This document shows positions 27,047 to 35,460 of a stretch of DNA of 64,000 bases, in pieces. The stretch lies in contig FMXS01000004.1 in the NCBI GenBank assembly GCA_900104495.1, positions 370,633-434,632 on the forward strand, read 5' to 3'. The notes below the pieces were generated by a model. It made no database searches and was not told the origin of the DNA. It was given only the letters and a program-made list of their open reading frames with translations. The stretch is from Ruminococcaceae bacterium FB2012 (GTDB taxonomy: Bacteria > Bacillota > Clostridia > Oscillospirales > Ruminococcaceae). The translations under genes and the position numbers were made by a program. The first letter of the stretch is position 1; the number at the start of each line of letters is the position of its first letter.

Positions 27047-27070
27047 TCAAGCTTAATACAGTTTAATACG

Positions 27071-27105
27071 AAACCGACGGTGGTTATCTGCCGTCGGTTT
27101 TTGTT
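27071..27105 (+). terminator. Terminator after livK
   Basis: AACCGACGG at 27072-27080 pairs with CCGTCGGTT at 27091-27099, followed by TTTTTG. Confidence 0.85.
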
Positions 27106-27153
27106 ATTTTGTAGAACAGTGGACTGATATTTCCGTTAAAAAATAGTCAATTG

Positions 27154-27213
27154 TTGCAAATGGTAAATTTTTGAGCCTTTGGTGTTGCAATTGCAAACGG
27201 GATGTGCTATAAT
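27154..27213 (+). promoter_or_regulatory. livH promoter with TTGCAA repeats
   Basis: TTGCAA at 27185-27190, 17 bp, TATAAT at 27208-27213. The -35 is part of the palindrome TTGCAATTGCAA (27185-27196), and another TTGCAA lies at 27154-27159. The repeats could be operator half-sites. Confidence 0.6.
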
Positions 27214-27296
27214 ATACTATGTGTGATTGTGTAAAGCCGCCGATGCCGCAGCTTCGGCCTTTACGCTTATATTGACAGGGAAGGAATGTATTTTTG

Positions 27297-28178
27297 ATGG
27301 CGTTTCTGGATAATCTGATAAACGGCATAAGCCTCGGAAGCATATATGCCGTTATCGCGCTGGGTTATACGCTGGTTTACGGCATTGCCAAAATGCTTAA
27401 TTTCGCTCACGGCGATGTTATTATGGTGGGCGGATATGTTATTTACACCGCTATGAGCTCCTTGCAGTTCAATCCGTATCTTTCGGTGCTTATGGCGATC
27501 TGCGCCTGCACGATCCTCGGCATCGTGATAGAAAAGGTGGCTTACAAGCCGCTTAGACAGGCAACGAGCCTGGCTGTACTTATCACGGCGATAGGTGTCA
27601 GCTACTTCTTACAGAATATGGCTCTGCTTATTTTCGGTGAAAAGCCTGTATCCTTCAAATCCGTGATCGACATTCCGAATATAAAGCTGTTCGACGGTCA
27701 GATCACTATCAAGAGCGAAACAACGGCTTCTATCGTGATCTCCGTCATCATCGTTATCGGGCTTTCGCTGTTCGTCAATAAGACCAAGAGCGGCAGAGCG
27801 ATGCTGGCTGTTTCCGAGGATAAGGATGCGGCACAGCTTATGGGAATAAACGTCAACAGGACTATCTCGCTGACCTTTGCTATCGGTTCGGGACTGGCCG
27901 CGATCGCCGGCGCACTGCTTTGCTCCACCTATCCCGTACTTTCAAATACCACGGGTGCCATGCCCGGCATCAAGGCCTTTGTTGCGGCAGTTTTCGGCGG
28001 AATCGGGTCTATCCCCGGTGCTATGATCGGCGGACTGCTGATCGGTGTTATCGAGATCCTCGGCAGAGCATATATCTCGCCGCAGCTGGCTGACGCAATA
28101 GTATTTGCGGTGCTTATCGTTGTGCTTATGGTGAAGCCCACAGGCATCCTCGGTAAGAAGGTCAACGAAAAAGTCTGA
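27297..28178 (+). CDS. livH: Branched-chain amino acid ABC transporter permease LivH
   Basis: A protein of 293 residues with about eight membrane helices. The start FLDNLINGISLGSIYAVIALGYTLVYGI and the segment LNFAHGDVIMVGGYV are diagnostic of LivH permeases. The ATG at 27297 is preferred over TTG at 27294 because GGGAAGGAA lies 9-17 nt upstream of it. It is first of the livHMGF run, driven by its own promoter. Confidence 0.93.
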   Translation: MAFLDNLINGISLGSIYAVIALGYTLVYGIAKMLNFAHGDVIMVGGYVIYTAMSSLQFNPYLSVLMAICACTILGIVIEKVAYKPLRQATSLAVLITAIGVSYFLQNMALLIFGEKPVSFKSVIDIPNIKLFDGQITIKSETTASIVISVIIVIGLSLFVNKTKSGRAMLAVSEDKDAAQLMGINVNRTISLTFAIGSGLAAIAGALLCSTYPVLSNTTGAMPGIKAFVAAVFGGIGSIPGAMIGGLLIGVIEILGRAYISPQLADAIVFAVLIVVLMVKPTGILGKKVNEKV

Positions 28179-28200
28179 TCCAAGAAAGGAACGATAAATC

Positions 28201-29274
28201 GTGAAGCATAAAATCAAACCGGCGACACGCAAGAGCTTCCTGACCTATGCTATAATGATCGCCGCCTTTATCGCAGTCGAGATAATGGTCTCGACGGGCA
28301 GCGCCAGCAATATGTTCAAGGGCCTGCTGATACCCTTCTGCGTTTATTCCATAGCCGCAGCCTCTCTTAATCTGACTGTCGGCTTTCTCGGAGAGCTCAG
28401 CCTCGGACAGGCGGGATTTATGTGCATAGGCGCTTACTCAAGCGCGATATTCTCCATAGTAACGAAGGAGACCATAACCAACGCCTGGATCAGATTTCCC
28501 ATGGCTATCCTTGTCGGCGGCTTTTTTGCGGCGGTCTTCGGAGTGCTGATAGGCATCCCGGTGCTTCGTCTGAGAGGCGACTACCTTGCAATAGTTACGC
28601 TGGCTTTCGGTGAGATCATCAAGAATGTTTTTGCGGCGCTTTACGTCGGCTATGACAGCAATGGTCTTCATTTTTCGCTGACCAGCCAGGGTGATCTGGG
28701 GCTTGCTCCCGACGGAAAAATGCTTATAAACGGCGCTCTCGGCATCTCCGGAACTCCGAAGGATTCCACCTTTGAGATCGCATTTGTGATGCTGATGCTG
28801 ACGCTTATCATCATCTACAATTTTGTGAATTCAAGAACGGGCAGAGCTGTCATGTCTATCCGCGACAACAGGATCGCAGCCGAGTCCATCGGTCTTAATA
28901 TCACCAAATACAAGCTGATAACCTTTGGCCTAACCGCGTTTCTTGCCGGCATCGCCGGAGCGCTGTTCTCCCACAATCTGGCTTCGCTCCAGGCTTCAAA
29001 GTTTGACTATAACCTTTCGATACTCGTGCTGGTATTCGTTGTCCTCGGCGGCATCGGAAACATCCGCGGAAGCGTTATAGCAGCAATCGTGCTGACCTAT
29101 CTGCCCGAGGTGCTGAGAGGCATCAACAATTACAGAATGCTGATCTATTCGGTAGTTCTTATCGTTATGATGATATTCACATCCAACGCCAAGATAAGAG
29201 GCTTCTTTGCCGCAAGCTTCGGCAGGCTGAAGGGTATGGTTTTCAAGAACAAGACTGCAAAGGAGGGCGAATGA
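28201..29274 (+). CDS. livM: Branched-chain amino acid ABC transporter permease LivM
   Basis: A 357-residue integral membrane protein with roughly nine to ten helices. The segments AAASLNLTVGFLGELSLGQA and RGDYLAIVTLAFGEIIKNV, then VVLGGIGNIRGSVIAAIVL, are typical of LivM. The GTG start has AAAGGAACG upstream, and the gap to livH is 22 nt. It forms the membrane pore with LivH. Confidence 0.92.
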   Translation: MKHKIKPATRKSFLTYAIMIAAFIAVEIMVSTGSASNMFKGLLIPFCVYSIAAASLNLTVGFLGELSLGQAGFMCIGAYSSAIFSIVTKETITNAWIRFPMAILVGGFFAAVFGVLIGIPVLRLRGDYLAIVTLAFGEIIKNVFAALYVGYDSNGLHFSLTSQGDLGLAPDGKMLINGALGISGTPKDSTFEIAFVMLMLTLIIIYNFVNSRTGRAVMSIRDNRIAAESIGLNITKYKLITFGLTAFLAGIAGALFSHNLASLQASKFDYNLSILVLVFVVLGGIGNIRGSVIAAIVLTYLPEVLRGINNYRMLIYSVVLIVMMIFTSNAKIRGFFAASFGRLKGMVFKNKTAKEGE

Positions 29275-29275
29275 T

Positions 29276-30034
29276 ATGGCACTCCTTGAAGTAAAAAAGC
29301 TGGGGATCTCCTTCGGCGGTCTGCGTGCCGTTGACGATTTCACCATGACCATTGAGAAGGGCGATCTTTACGGACTTATCGGTCCCAACGGTGCAGGCAA
29401 GACTACGGTCTTCAATATGCTCACCGGCGTATACAAGCCCACGGACGGCTCTATCTGGCTGGACGGCGAGAACATCACCGGACGGAGCAACATTGAGATC
29501 AACAAGGCGGGTATCGCGAGGACTTTCCAGAACATCCGGCTTTTCTCAAATCTTTCGGTGCTTGACAATGTAAAAGCCGGACTGTCGAATCATTACACCT
29601 ATTCCACGGCAACCGGCGTTTTACGTCTGCCGAAGTATTTCAGAATAGAAAAAGAAATGAACGAACGGGCTATGGAGCTTCTCAAGCCCTTCGAGCTTGA
29701 AGCCGACGCAAACGTGCTGGCGTCCAATCTGCCCTACGGTAAACAGAGAAAGCTGGAGATCGCCCGTGCCCTTGCTACTCAGCCCAAGCTGCTGCTCCTT
29801 GACGAACCGGCAGCCGGCATGAACCCGAAAGAAACAGCAGGACTTATGAATACTATCCTTACCGTCAGGGACGATTTCGGTGTAACTATATTGCTGATCG
29901 AGCATGATATGTCGCTCGTTTCGGGTATATGCGAAAAGCTCTCGGTACTGAACTTCGGGCAGCTGCTCTGTCAGGGCCCGACCGGACAGGTGCTTTCCGA
30001 TCCTGAAGTTATCAAGGCGTATTTAGGCGAATAA
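29276..30034 (+). CDS. livG: Branched-chain amino acid ABC transporter ATPase LivG
   Basis: A 252-residue ABC ATPase. Walker A GPNGAGKTT, the LivG-type signature LPYGKQRKLEIARAL (in place of LSGGQ), and Walker B LLLLDEPAAGMN are present. The start is one base after the livM stop and GGAGGGCGA lies upstream. It pairs with LivF to power import. Confidence 0.94.
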   Translation: MALLEVKKLGISFGGLRAVDDFTMTIEKGDLYGLIGPNGAGKTTVFNMLTGVYKPTDGSIWLDGENITGRSNIEINKAGIARTFQNIRLFSNLSVLDNVKAGLSNHYTYSTATGVLRLPKYFRIEKEMNERAMELLKPFELEADANVLASNLPYGKQRKLEIARALATQPKLLLLDEPAAGMNPKETAGLMNTILTVRDDFGVTILLIEHDMSLVSGICEKLSVLNFGQLLCQGPTGQVLSDPEVIKAYLGE

Positions 30035-30046
30035 GGGGGCGGGATC

Positions 30047-30757
30047 ATGGCAATGTTGGAAATCAAAGACCTTTCGGTCTATTACGGTGTCATCCAGGCG
30101 TTGAAGGGGATATCCTTCGAGGTCAACGAGGGCGAGGTAATTGCTCTCATAGGTGCCAACGGTGCGGGTAAGACCACCACGCTCCACACACTGACGGGTA
30201 TCCTTCCCGCCAAGTCGGGTTCGATCAAGTATAACGGCGTTGAGCTCACCAAAATCCCGGCGCATAAGATAGTTAAAATGGGCATCGCTCACGTTCCCGA
30301 GGGAAGGCGTATCTTTCAGCAGCTGACGGTGCTTGACAATCTGAAGCTCGGTGCTTTCACCCGCAAGGACAAGGAAGGCATTGCTGCTGATATGGCCAAG
30401 GTATATGAACTTTTCCCGAGACTGGAGGAAAGAAAGTCCCAGATCGCAGGAACGCTTTCCGGCGGTGAGCAGCAGATGCTTGCAATGGGCAGAGCGCTGA
30501 TGTCCAACCCGAAGATCATCGTCATGGATGAACCTTCAATGGGTCTTTCGCCTATTTTTGTAAGCGAGATATTTGATATAATCGAATCCATAAGGAAGGA
30601 CGGCCTTACGGTACTGCTCGTAGAGCAGAACGCCAAGAAGGCCCTGGCAATAGCTGACAGGGCATACGTTCTTGAAACGGGAAGGATAACTCTTTCCGGC
30701 AAGGCCTCCGACCTGATAAACGACGAAAAGGTCAAGAAGGCTTATCTCGGAGAATAA
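30047..30757 (+). CDS. livF: Branched-chain amino acid ABC transporter ATPase LivF
   Basis: A 236-residue ABC ATPase with Walker A GANGAGKTT, signature LSGGEQQMLAMGRAL and Walker B IIVMDEPSMGLSP. It follows livG by 12 nt. Both ATPases hydrolyse ATP at the inner face of the LivHM channel. Confidence 0.94.
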   Translation: MAMLEIKDLSVYYGVIQALKGISFEVNEGEVIALIGANGAGKTTTLHTLTGILPAKSGSIKYNGVELTKIPAHKIVKMGIAHVPEGRRIFQQLTVLDNLKLGAFTRKDKEGIAADMAKVYELFPRLEERKSQIAGTLSGGEQQMLAMGRALMSNPKIIVMDEPSMGLSPIFVSEIFDIIESIRKDGLTVLLVEQNAKKALAIADRAYVLETGRITLSGKASDLINDEKVKKAYLGE

Positions 30758-30771
30758 AGGAGGGGTTCATT

Positions 30772-31383
30772 TTGGCTCAGATAATAACTATCGCCCGGGG
30801 CATGGGCAGCGGCGGAAGAACTATCGGCAAAATGCTCTCGGAGGAGCTGGGCATCAAGTATTACGATAAGGATCTTATCAGACTCGCCAGCGAAGAAAGC
30901 GGTATCAACGAAGCCTTCTTCGGAAGAGTGGACGAGAAGATCAAGACCTCATTCATCAAGCGGGGCGGCGTATACAAGGGCGGAGTCATAGACCCTTCGA
31001 GCAAGGAGTTTACCTCCGACAGGAACCTGTTCAATTTCCAGGCGAAGATCATCAAGCAGCTTGCGGACAAGGAGCCTGCGGTGATCGTCGGCAGATGTGC
31101 GGACTTCATCCTCAAGGACAGAGAGGACGTTATCAGGCTGTTTATCTACTGCGACGAAAAGACAGCGGTGAAGAACGTCATAGAAGCCTACGGCATTTCA
31201 GAAAAGGAAGCTGGCAAGCTCATCGAAAAGACCGATAAGGACAGAAGCTCCTACTACAAATACTATACCGGCAGGGATTGGCAGAACGCAATGAACTACA
31301 ACATCTGCCTTGACACCAGCCGCCTTGACTACGCGACCTGCGTTAAGATCATCAGAGGATATATAGATATCATCAGCGGATAA
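30772..31383 (+). CDS. Cytidylate kinase-like family protein
   Basis: A 203-residue P-loop protein. ITIARGMGSGGRTIGKMLSEE is the nucleotide-binding start of the cytidylate-kinase-like family; the usual GxxGxGK Lys is Arg here, as in that family. YYDKDLIRLASEESGI follows, then IVGRCADFIL and a lid-like RDWQNAMNYNICLDTSRL. The TTG start has AAAGGAGG upstream, 14 nt after livF, so it is in the liv operon. Family members occur often with no known substrate, so nucleotide kinase activity is inferred. Confidence 0.8.
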   Translation: MAQIITIARGMGSGGRTIGKMLSEELGIKYYDKDLIRLASEESGINEAFFGRVDEKIKTSFIKRGGVYKGGVIDPSSKEFTSDRNLFNFQAKIIKQLADKEPAVIVGRCADFILKDREDVIRLFIYCDEKTAVKNVIEAYGISEKEAGKLIEKTDKDRSSYYKYYTGRDWQNAMNYNICLDTSRLDYATCVKIIRGYIDIISG

Positions 31384-31404
31384 TATGGGAAAGAGGCGTT
31401 TTTC

Positions 31405-32070
31405 TTGAAAACACGTTTATTCAGAGCCTTGTCTGTTGTTACGGCTTTTGCGGCGGCTGTCATGATCTTTGCAGGCTGCAAGAATGACCCGAAGGAAGTT
31501 AAGCTTATCACGGAATCCCAGGCCAAGGAATATGTCAGCAAGAACCTTCCTGCTGCTGCCTATGAAAGCAAGAAAGATCTTACCGACAGCGTTGAGTATA
31601 CTTTCACCGACGACCTTTGCGGGTTCAAGTTTACCGTAACGAGCAGTGTTGAAAAGAAGTATTTTGATGCAACAGTCGTCGGATATGACGAAAAGACCAC
31701 CGACAACTGGAATACTGCGTACCATGAATATCTGAAAGGAAAACTTGCCGATAAGATCGATGCTCTTGTGAAAGAGAACTCTTTACGGCTGACATGGGGA
31801 CAGGGCAAGTATCTGCTTTATATCGGGTGTGAAAAGCCCTATGTTGAATGCGCAGCTATCCTCACGGACCTCGGGGACGCTTTCAAAGCCGAGGACAAAC
31901 ACGGCAAGCTCAATGACTGCGAAATATGGTGCTATGAAGGGGACGAGATCAATTATAACAAGATAACTGAGGTATATCTTTTCTCAAAGAACGGTGTTGT
32001 TGACAAGTCCGGATACGAAAAGATCCGCGGCAAGGACCAAAGCACCGCCGCCGGTGACAACAGCAAATAA
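31405..32070 (+). CDS. Predicted lipoprotein of unknown function
   Basis: A 221-residue protein with an N-terminal signal peptide ending in lipobox IFAGC near residue 23. The rest is hydrophilic, with repeated Lys-Asp segments and no recognised domain. TTG start with AAAGAGG upstream. It is the last gene of the liv-linked run, 22 nt after the kinase-like gene, and is followed by a terminator. It could be a surface accessory, but nothing shows its role. Confidence 0.65.
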   Translation: MKTRLFRALSVVTAFAAAVMIFAGCKNDPKEVKLITESQAKEYVSKNLPAAAYESKKDLTDSVEYTFTDDLCGFKFTVTSSVEKKYFDATVVGYDEKTTDNWNTAYHEYLKGKLADKIDALVKENSLRLTWGQGKYLLYIGCEKPYVECAAILTDLGDAFKAEDKHGKLNDCEIWCYEGDEINYNKITEVYLFSKNGVVDKSGYEKIRGKDQSTAAGDNSK

Positions 32071-32072
32071 CG

Positions 32073-32116
32073 AAAAAGGGCTGCCGCGCTTGAATGTGCA
32101 GCAGCCCTTATTTTTA
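32073..32116. terminator. Terminator between convergent lipoprotein genes
   Basis: AAGGGCTGC pairs with GCAGCCCTT (9 bp), followed on the plus strand by a T-rich run; the cotH-like gene ends at 32114 from the other side. Confidence 0.75.
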
Positions 32117-33733
32117 TTTATGCCAGCAGCCGTTCATGAAATCCACCCGTTTTTCGAGCCAATCTTTCAGATATACGGCAGCTTCGCGCTCGGTTTTACA
32201 AGCGGCCGACGCCCAGCACCATTCTCCGGCGTCATCGTTGTGCCGGATGTTGTCCCAGCGGTCGTAGTTGCGTTCAAAGGCGGCTTCAAGCTCTCTTGAA
32301 TCCTTGTCGATCATTTCGCCTGCCCGGGTAAATATCCCGCTGTCATAGGCGGATGTCCATTTTTCTCTGATGATGTCGGTAAACCAATCTTCGTACATCA
32401 GCACCGTCAGCCAGGGATTTACGCAGGTGTAGGCGTTGTTTACATCGTGAAGTATGTTGGCGGCATAATATCCTTCGCCGGAAGCGCAGCGGTCTTTGTT
32501 ACCGAGGGCGGAATCGAAGTCCCAGGGAGCCTCAAACACCAGTTTCTTGGCACCGTCCTTGCTGAAATCCACATCCATAAAGAAACTGGACCAGTAAAGG
32601 TCGGCATCGCAGGTCAGCTCGGCGAGAATGTAGGCATCCGCCAGCGAATCAACATCGACTACCTTCCTTACAGCCTCCTCTGGGGTGACGCCGGATGCTT
32701 CGGAAATGTCGGTATAGCTTTCGTTGAAGACAAAAGCCTTATGATTATAAGCGGCCTCGTACATAATGTTGTAGACGTTATTCATAAAGGACTTGATGAA
32801 ATCGTTCTGCTCCTGGGAATAGATATCGCTTTTGATGGAGAAGCCTACGATCTCGCGCTTGTCCTGATTTTTGCCTTTCAGCGGAGTGATCGTTCTGCCG
32901 TTTCCGCCTTCGCCGTCGTATGGGGTCAGAGGATCGTTGCCGTGATAGGAAACTATAAACTGATTCAGCTTATCCTCGTTTTTGTAGTTGCCGTCGAATT
33001 CCAGAAAATAGCCGATATCTGTGCCTGTATAGCCTTCCTCGGGCTTGGTGATATTTATCCTGTGCTTGTTTATCTGCTGCTGTTCGGTAAGCAGATACAT
33101 CCCCCAGTATTCGCCGTTTATGGTGACTTCAACGAACTGTGAATCGGCGGAATAGAGGCCGTCATCTGCGAAAAGCTCTTTTGCGATCTGAAGAGCGGTC
33201 TTGTTTCTGAGCATCGAGACGTCCTTGTATTCAGCCAGCAGGACCCAGTTTTTCATTTTCTCGCCCCCGTTGAGGGAGAGCATACTCTGTTTTTCATCGA
33301 ACTTGATACGCAGAGGCTTTTTGCTGTTTTTGGTAGTCCAGTTGCCCCGGACCTTTATCTGCGCGGCAGCATCGCTGAAAGCCACTGTGCCGTCTTTATC
33401 CGTAAGCTTTACGGTGCAGGCTTCATAATAAGGCTCTGGCGGGATCTTATAGCCCGGTGTCCAGGAGGCGATCGACTTGGCGACGTATTTATTTACGGGC
33501 TTTGTAACAAAGTCCATAGCATTTGCTTCCTTGCTTACTGTCTCGATAGCAAGTACGGGAAGTTCCTTGCCGATATCCGGCTGATCGTTGCTGCCGCCGG
33601 AACTTTGCTGACTTGACGAAGAGCTTTGAGATGCGTTATCCTGCTGTGAGCCGCCGGAGGGATCGCTCCCGGCGCAGCCGGCAAGTATGATGCAGGAAAG
33701 GGAAGCGGCAATTAATCTTTTGAATATTCTCAT
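32114..33733 (-). CDS. CotH kinase family lipoprotein
   Basis: A 539-residue lipoprotein with lipobox ILAGC near residue 20 and a Ser/Gln-rich linker to about residue 55. The CotH domain is recognised from KVRGNWTTKNSKKPLRIKF, NWVLLAEYKDVSMLRNKTA, VTINGEYWGMYLLTEQQ and EAPWDFDSALGNK, which hold the ATP and metal-binding residues of this atypical secreted kinase family. In Bacillus CotH phosphorylates spore coat proteins; in rumen clostridia such proteins are surface lipoproteins of cellulose-degrading cells. The start has AGGAGAATAATT upstream. The substrate is unknown. Confidence 0.85.
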   Translation of the reverse strand: MRIFKRLIAASLSCIILAGCAGSDPSGGSQQDNASQSSSSSQQSSGGSNDQPDIGKELPVLAIETVSKEANAMDFVTKPVNKYVAKSIASWTPGYKIPPEPYYEACTVKLTDKDGTVAFSDAAAQIKVRGNWTTKNSKKPLRIKFDEKQSMLSLNGGEKMKNWVLLAEYKDVSMLRNKTALQIAKELFADDGLYSADSQFVEVTINGEYWGMYLLTEQQQINKHRINITKPEEGYTGTDIGYFLEFDGNYKNEDKLNQFIVSYHGNDPLTPYDGEGGNGRTITPLKGKNQDKREIVGFSIKSDIYSQEQNDFIKSFMNNVYNIMYEAAYNHKAFVFNESYTDISEASGVTPEEAVRKVVDVDSLADAYILAELTCDADLYWSSFFMDVDFSKDGAKKLVFEAPWDFDSALGNKDRCASGEGYYAANILHDVNNAYTCVNPWLTVLMYEDWFTDIIREKWTSAYDSGIFTRAGEMIDKDSRELEAAFERNYDRWDNIRHNDDAGEWCWASAACKTEREAAVYLKDWLEKRVDFMNGCWHK

Positions 33734-33753
33734 ATAATTATTCTCCTATAACA

Positions 33754-33775
33754 ACAGGCTGCCGAAGCAGCCTGT
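33754..33775 (-). terminator. Hairpin after the phosphodiesterase gene
   Basis: ACAGGCTGC and GCAGCCTGT form a 9-bp stem with a 4-nt loop between the phosphodiesterase gene and the CotH gene. The T-run on the minus strand is weak, so it may only attenuate read-through between these two minus-strand genes. Confidence 0.4.
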
Positions 33776-33778
33776 AGA

Positions 33779-34252
33779 TCAAATGTCAACATGCATAAAA
33801 TTCAAACCGCAGGGGGTAATGTCAATGATCGCATAGCCGGGAGGTTCCTGGTCCTTCGGCTGTGCGGCGCTGCCCGGGTTGATGATATGAAATCCGCGCT
33901 CGTATTTATAAAGCCGGCAGTGGGTATGTCCGAAAAGAATAACGCTGGCATTCTCTTCATTGGCCCGTGAAATAAGCATATCAAAGGAATCGCGGACATT
34001 GAAATAATGCCCGTGGGTCATGAAGATCCTGGTGTTGAACACCTCAATGGTGCGGCTGACCGGTTCGTCGCAGCTGTCGCAGTTACCGGAAACGCAGTAG
34101 ATCTTCTTTTCGGGATAAATGGTTTTTATATGATTGATCTCTTCCATTCCGTCGCCGAGGAAAATGAAATGGTCGCAGACAGGGTTATGTTCAAATATTG
34201 CATTAGCGGCAGAAAAGCTGCCGTGAGTATCAGCAAAAACAACGATCCTCAT
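33779..34252 (-). CDS. YfcE/MJ0936-type metallophosphodiesterase
   Basis: A 157-residue protein. It has the complete metal-ligand pattern of the family: DTHGS, LGDGMEE (Asp), SGNCD, THGH, GHTH and the closing NPGS. This fits YfcE-like phosphodiesterases that cleave small phosphodiesters; the cellular substrate is unknown. The start at 34252 (MRIVVFADTHG) is set by AGGAGGCAGCTT just upstream; the longer in-frame reading adds nine residues and lacks its own ribosome site. Confidence 0.88.
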   Translation of the reverse strand: MRIVVFADTHGSFSAANAIFEHNPVCDHFIFLGDGMEEINHIKTIYPEKKIYCVSGNCDSCDEPVSRTIEVFNTRIFMTHGHYFNVRDSFDMLISRANEENASVILFGHTHCRLYKYERGFHIINPGSAAQPKDQEPPGYAIIDITPCGLNFMHVDI

Positions 34253-34293
34253 AAGCTGCCTCCTTGTCGTGACCGGCACAGACAGTTTTTTCT

Positions 34294-34321
34294 ATTATAT
34301 CATATTTTCAAAAAAAAGCAA
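34294..34321 (-). promoter_or_regulatory. Candidate promoter of the phosphodiesterase gene
   Basis: Minus strand TTGCTT (complement of 34316-34321), 16 bp, TATAAT (complement of 34294-34299). Confidence 0.5.
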
Positions 34322-34422
34322 TATTGTTCACGAAATTTTCAAAATGATTTTCTGAAAATTTTTATCTCTTCCGTTCTGCTCTTAACAAATATAAAAATTG
34401 TCTTAAAAAATGATTTTACCAC

Positions 34423-34451
34423 TTGAAAAATATAAAACCCTATGCTATAAT
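34423..34451 (+). promoter_or_regulatory. Promoter upstream of the hydrogenase-regulator gene pair
   Basis: TTGAAA at 34423-34428, 17 bp, TATAAT at 34446-34451, about 40 bp before the ATG at 34491. It may be the main promoter for the whole run 34491-48687. Confidence 0.75.
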
Positions 34452-34490
34452 ATTAATATTGAAAACTGCGCGGCGGAGAGGGATGATACT

Positions 34491-35045
34491 ATGAGTAAAT
34501 ATGCTATCTATAAGTCAGATACTGGATATTATTACTATGAGTATCACGAGACCCTCGAATCGTTGGAAGGCACTCCGTTTTACGGCATCGTCACCGAGGA
34601 TAAGCTCCCTGTTGTGTTTGACGGCCAAGGCGGATATTTTCATTTTACCGAAGACGATTTTCAGTTTGTAAAGATCGTTGAATGTGAAGGACGTCCCCTC
34701 ACACTGGAGCAGATGTTTTTCAAGAACGACGAAAATTTCAAGCTGGGATGGATGTCCCCGGACGGAGATACATATTCCTGCGACTACACGAGCCATACCA
34801 AGTGCGCGACTCTGCTTGCCGAAAAATTCTGTCCCGGTGCAAAACTGCCGGAAAGAGCTTTGGGAAAAGCCGGCTGGCTGAAAATAATCGATTCCTGGGA
34901 CGGCGTCCAGCGGGAACACGGGCAGTTCGTATATTCGCTTACCGGAAAAGTCACCAAGCGCCAGGCAGACAGACTTTTCGACCTCGGGCTTTATAACAAC
35001 GAAGAGGTCAGAAGGATGATCGCCGACTGTGAGGATGTCTGGTAA
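34491..35045 (+). CDS. Protein of unknown function coupled to the TM1266 regulator
   Basis: A 184-residue soluble protein that I do not recognise. Its N-terminus is very rich in Tyr (TGYYYYEYHETL). The middle is hydrophilic, with single Cys residues in SCDYTSHTKCATL and EKFCPG. The end contains TKRQADRLFDLGLYNNEEVRRM. The start at 34491 is set by the GGAGAGGGATG stretch upstream; an in-frame extension of 27 residues reaches back into the promoter and is rejected. It is 27 nt before the TM1266-type gene and shares its transcript, so a role beside the metalloenzyme operon downstream is possible, though not shown. Confidence 0.6.
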   Translation: MSKYAIYKSDTGYYYYEYHETLESLEGTPFYGIVTEDKLPVVFDGQGGYFHFTEDDFQFVKIVECEGRPLTLEQMFFKNDENFKLGWMSPDGDTYSCDYTSHTKCATLLAEKFCPGAKLPERALGKAGWLKIIDSWDGVQREHGQFVYSLTGKVTKRQADRLFDLGLYNNEEVRRMIADCEDVW

Positions 35046-35072
35046 GATCTTTATTAGAAAAGGTGTTGTTAA

Positions 35073-35318
35073 ATGAATGACAGAGTAGCGGTCATCGCTA
35101 TAGTTGTTGAGGATGAAGACTCCGTAGAAAGTGTTAATGCGATCCTTCACGAATACAAGGATGCCATCATCGGCAGAATGGGGATTCCCTACCGCGTGAA
35201 GGGCATAAACATTATCAGCATAGCGGTCGATGCCCCGCAGGATGACATTAACACTATTGCGGGAAAGATCGGCAGGCTGAAAGGCGTCTTTGCCAAGACT
35301 GTATATTCCAACGTTTGA
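35073..35318 (+). CDS. TM1266-family putative iron-only hydrogenase system regulator
   Basis: An 81-residue protein with an ACT-like ferredoxin fold (RVAVIAIVVEDEDSVESVN and IGRLKGVFAKTVYSNV at the end). The family is named for its steady co-occurrence with [FeFe]-hydrogenase maturation genes and resembles NikR-like ligand-binding domains without the DNA-binding part. The RGD/GRMGIPYRVKGINIISI segment matches the family. Ribosome site AAAAGGTG. It lies just upstream of the leader and hydF, which fits the family name; how it regulates is unknown. Confidence 0.8.
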   Translation: MNDRVAVIAIVVEDEDSVESVNAILHEYKDAIIGRMGIPYRVKGINIISIAVDAPQDDINTIAGKIGRLKGVFAKTVYSNV

Positions 35319-35460
35319 AGTTAACAGTATTATTCAATGCGTATTTTTCTGACGCTGAAAACTTGTTTTGAGGCGAAAGTAAGATCCACCGAATGAATGA
35401 CTTTTATCGGGCTCTTGCTTTTTGCTTGAGCCCGATTTTTTTACGAAAGGGTGAAACTGT
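35319..35460 (+). promoter_or_regulatory. Leader with intrinsic terminator ahead of hydF
   Basis: This 142-nt gap contains a weak hairpin (CGCTGAAAA... GAGGCG, 35354-35376, with a possible tandem G-A pair) and then a clear terminator: ATCGGGCTC at 35406-35414, GAGCCCGAT at 35428-35436 and a T run to 35442. Only 18 nt separate the T run from the hydF ATG, too few for a promoter. So transcripts reaching hydF must either read through the terminator or start at a promoter inside the leader, where none is evident. This suggests attenuation or a riboswitch-like control. Confidence 0.6.
35406..35442 (+). terminator. Intrinsic terminator in the hydF leader
   Basis: A 9-bp GC-rich stem (ATCGGGCTC/GAGCCCGAT), 13-nt loop, T7. 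It ends 18 nt before hydF. Confidence 0.85.
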
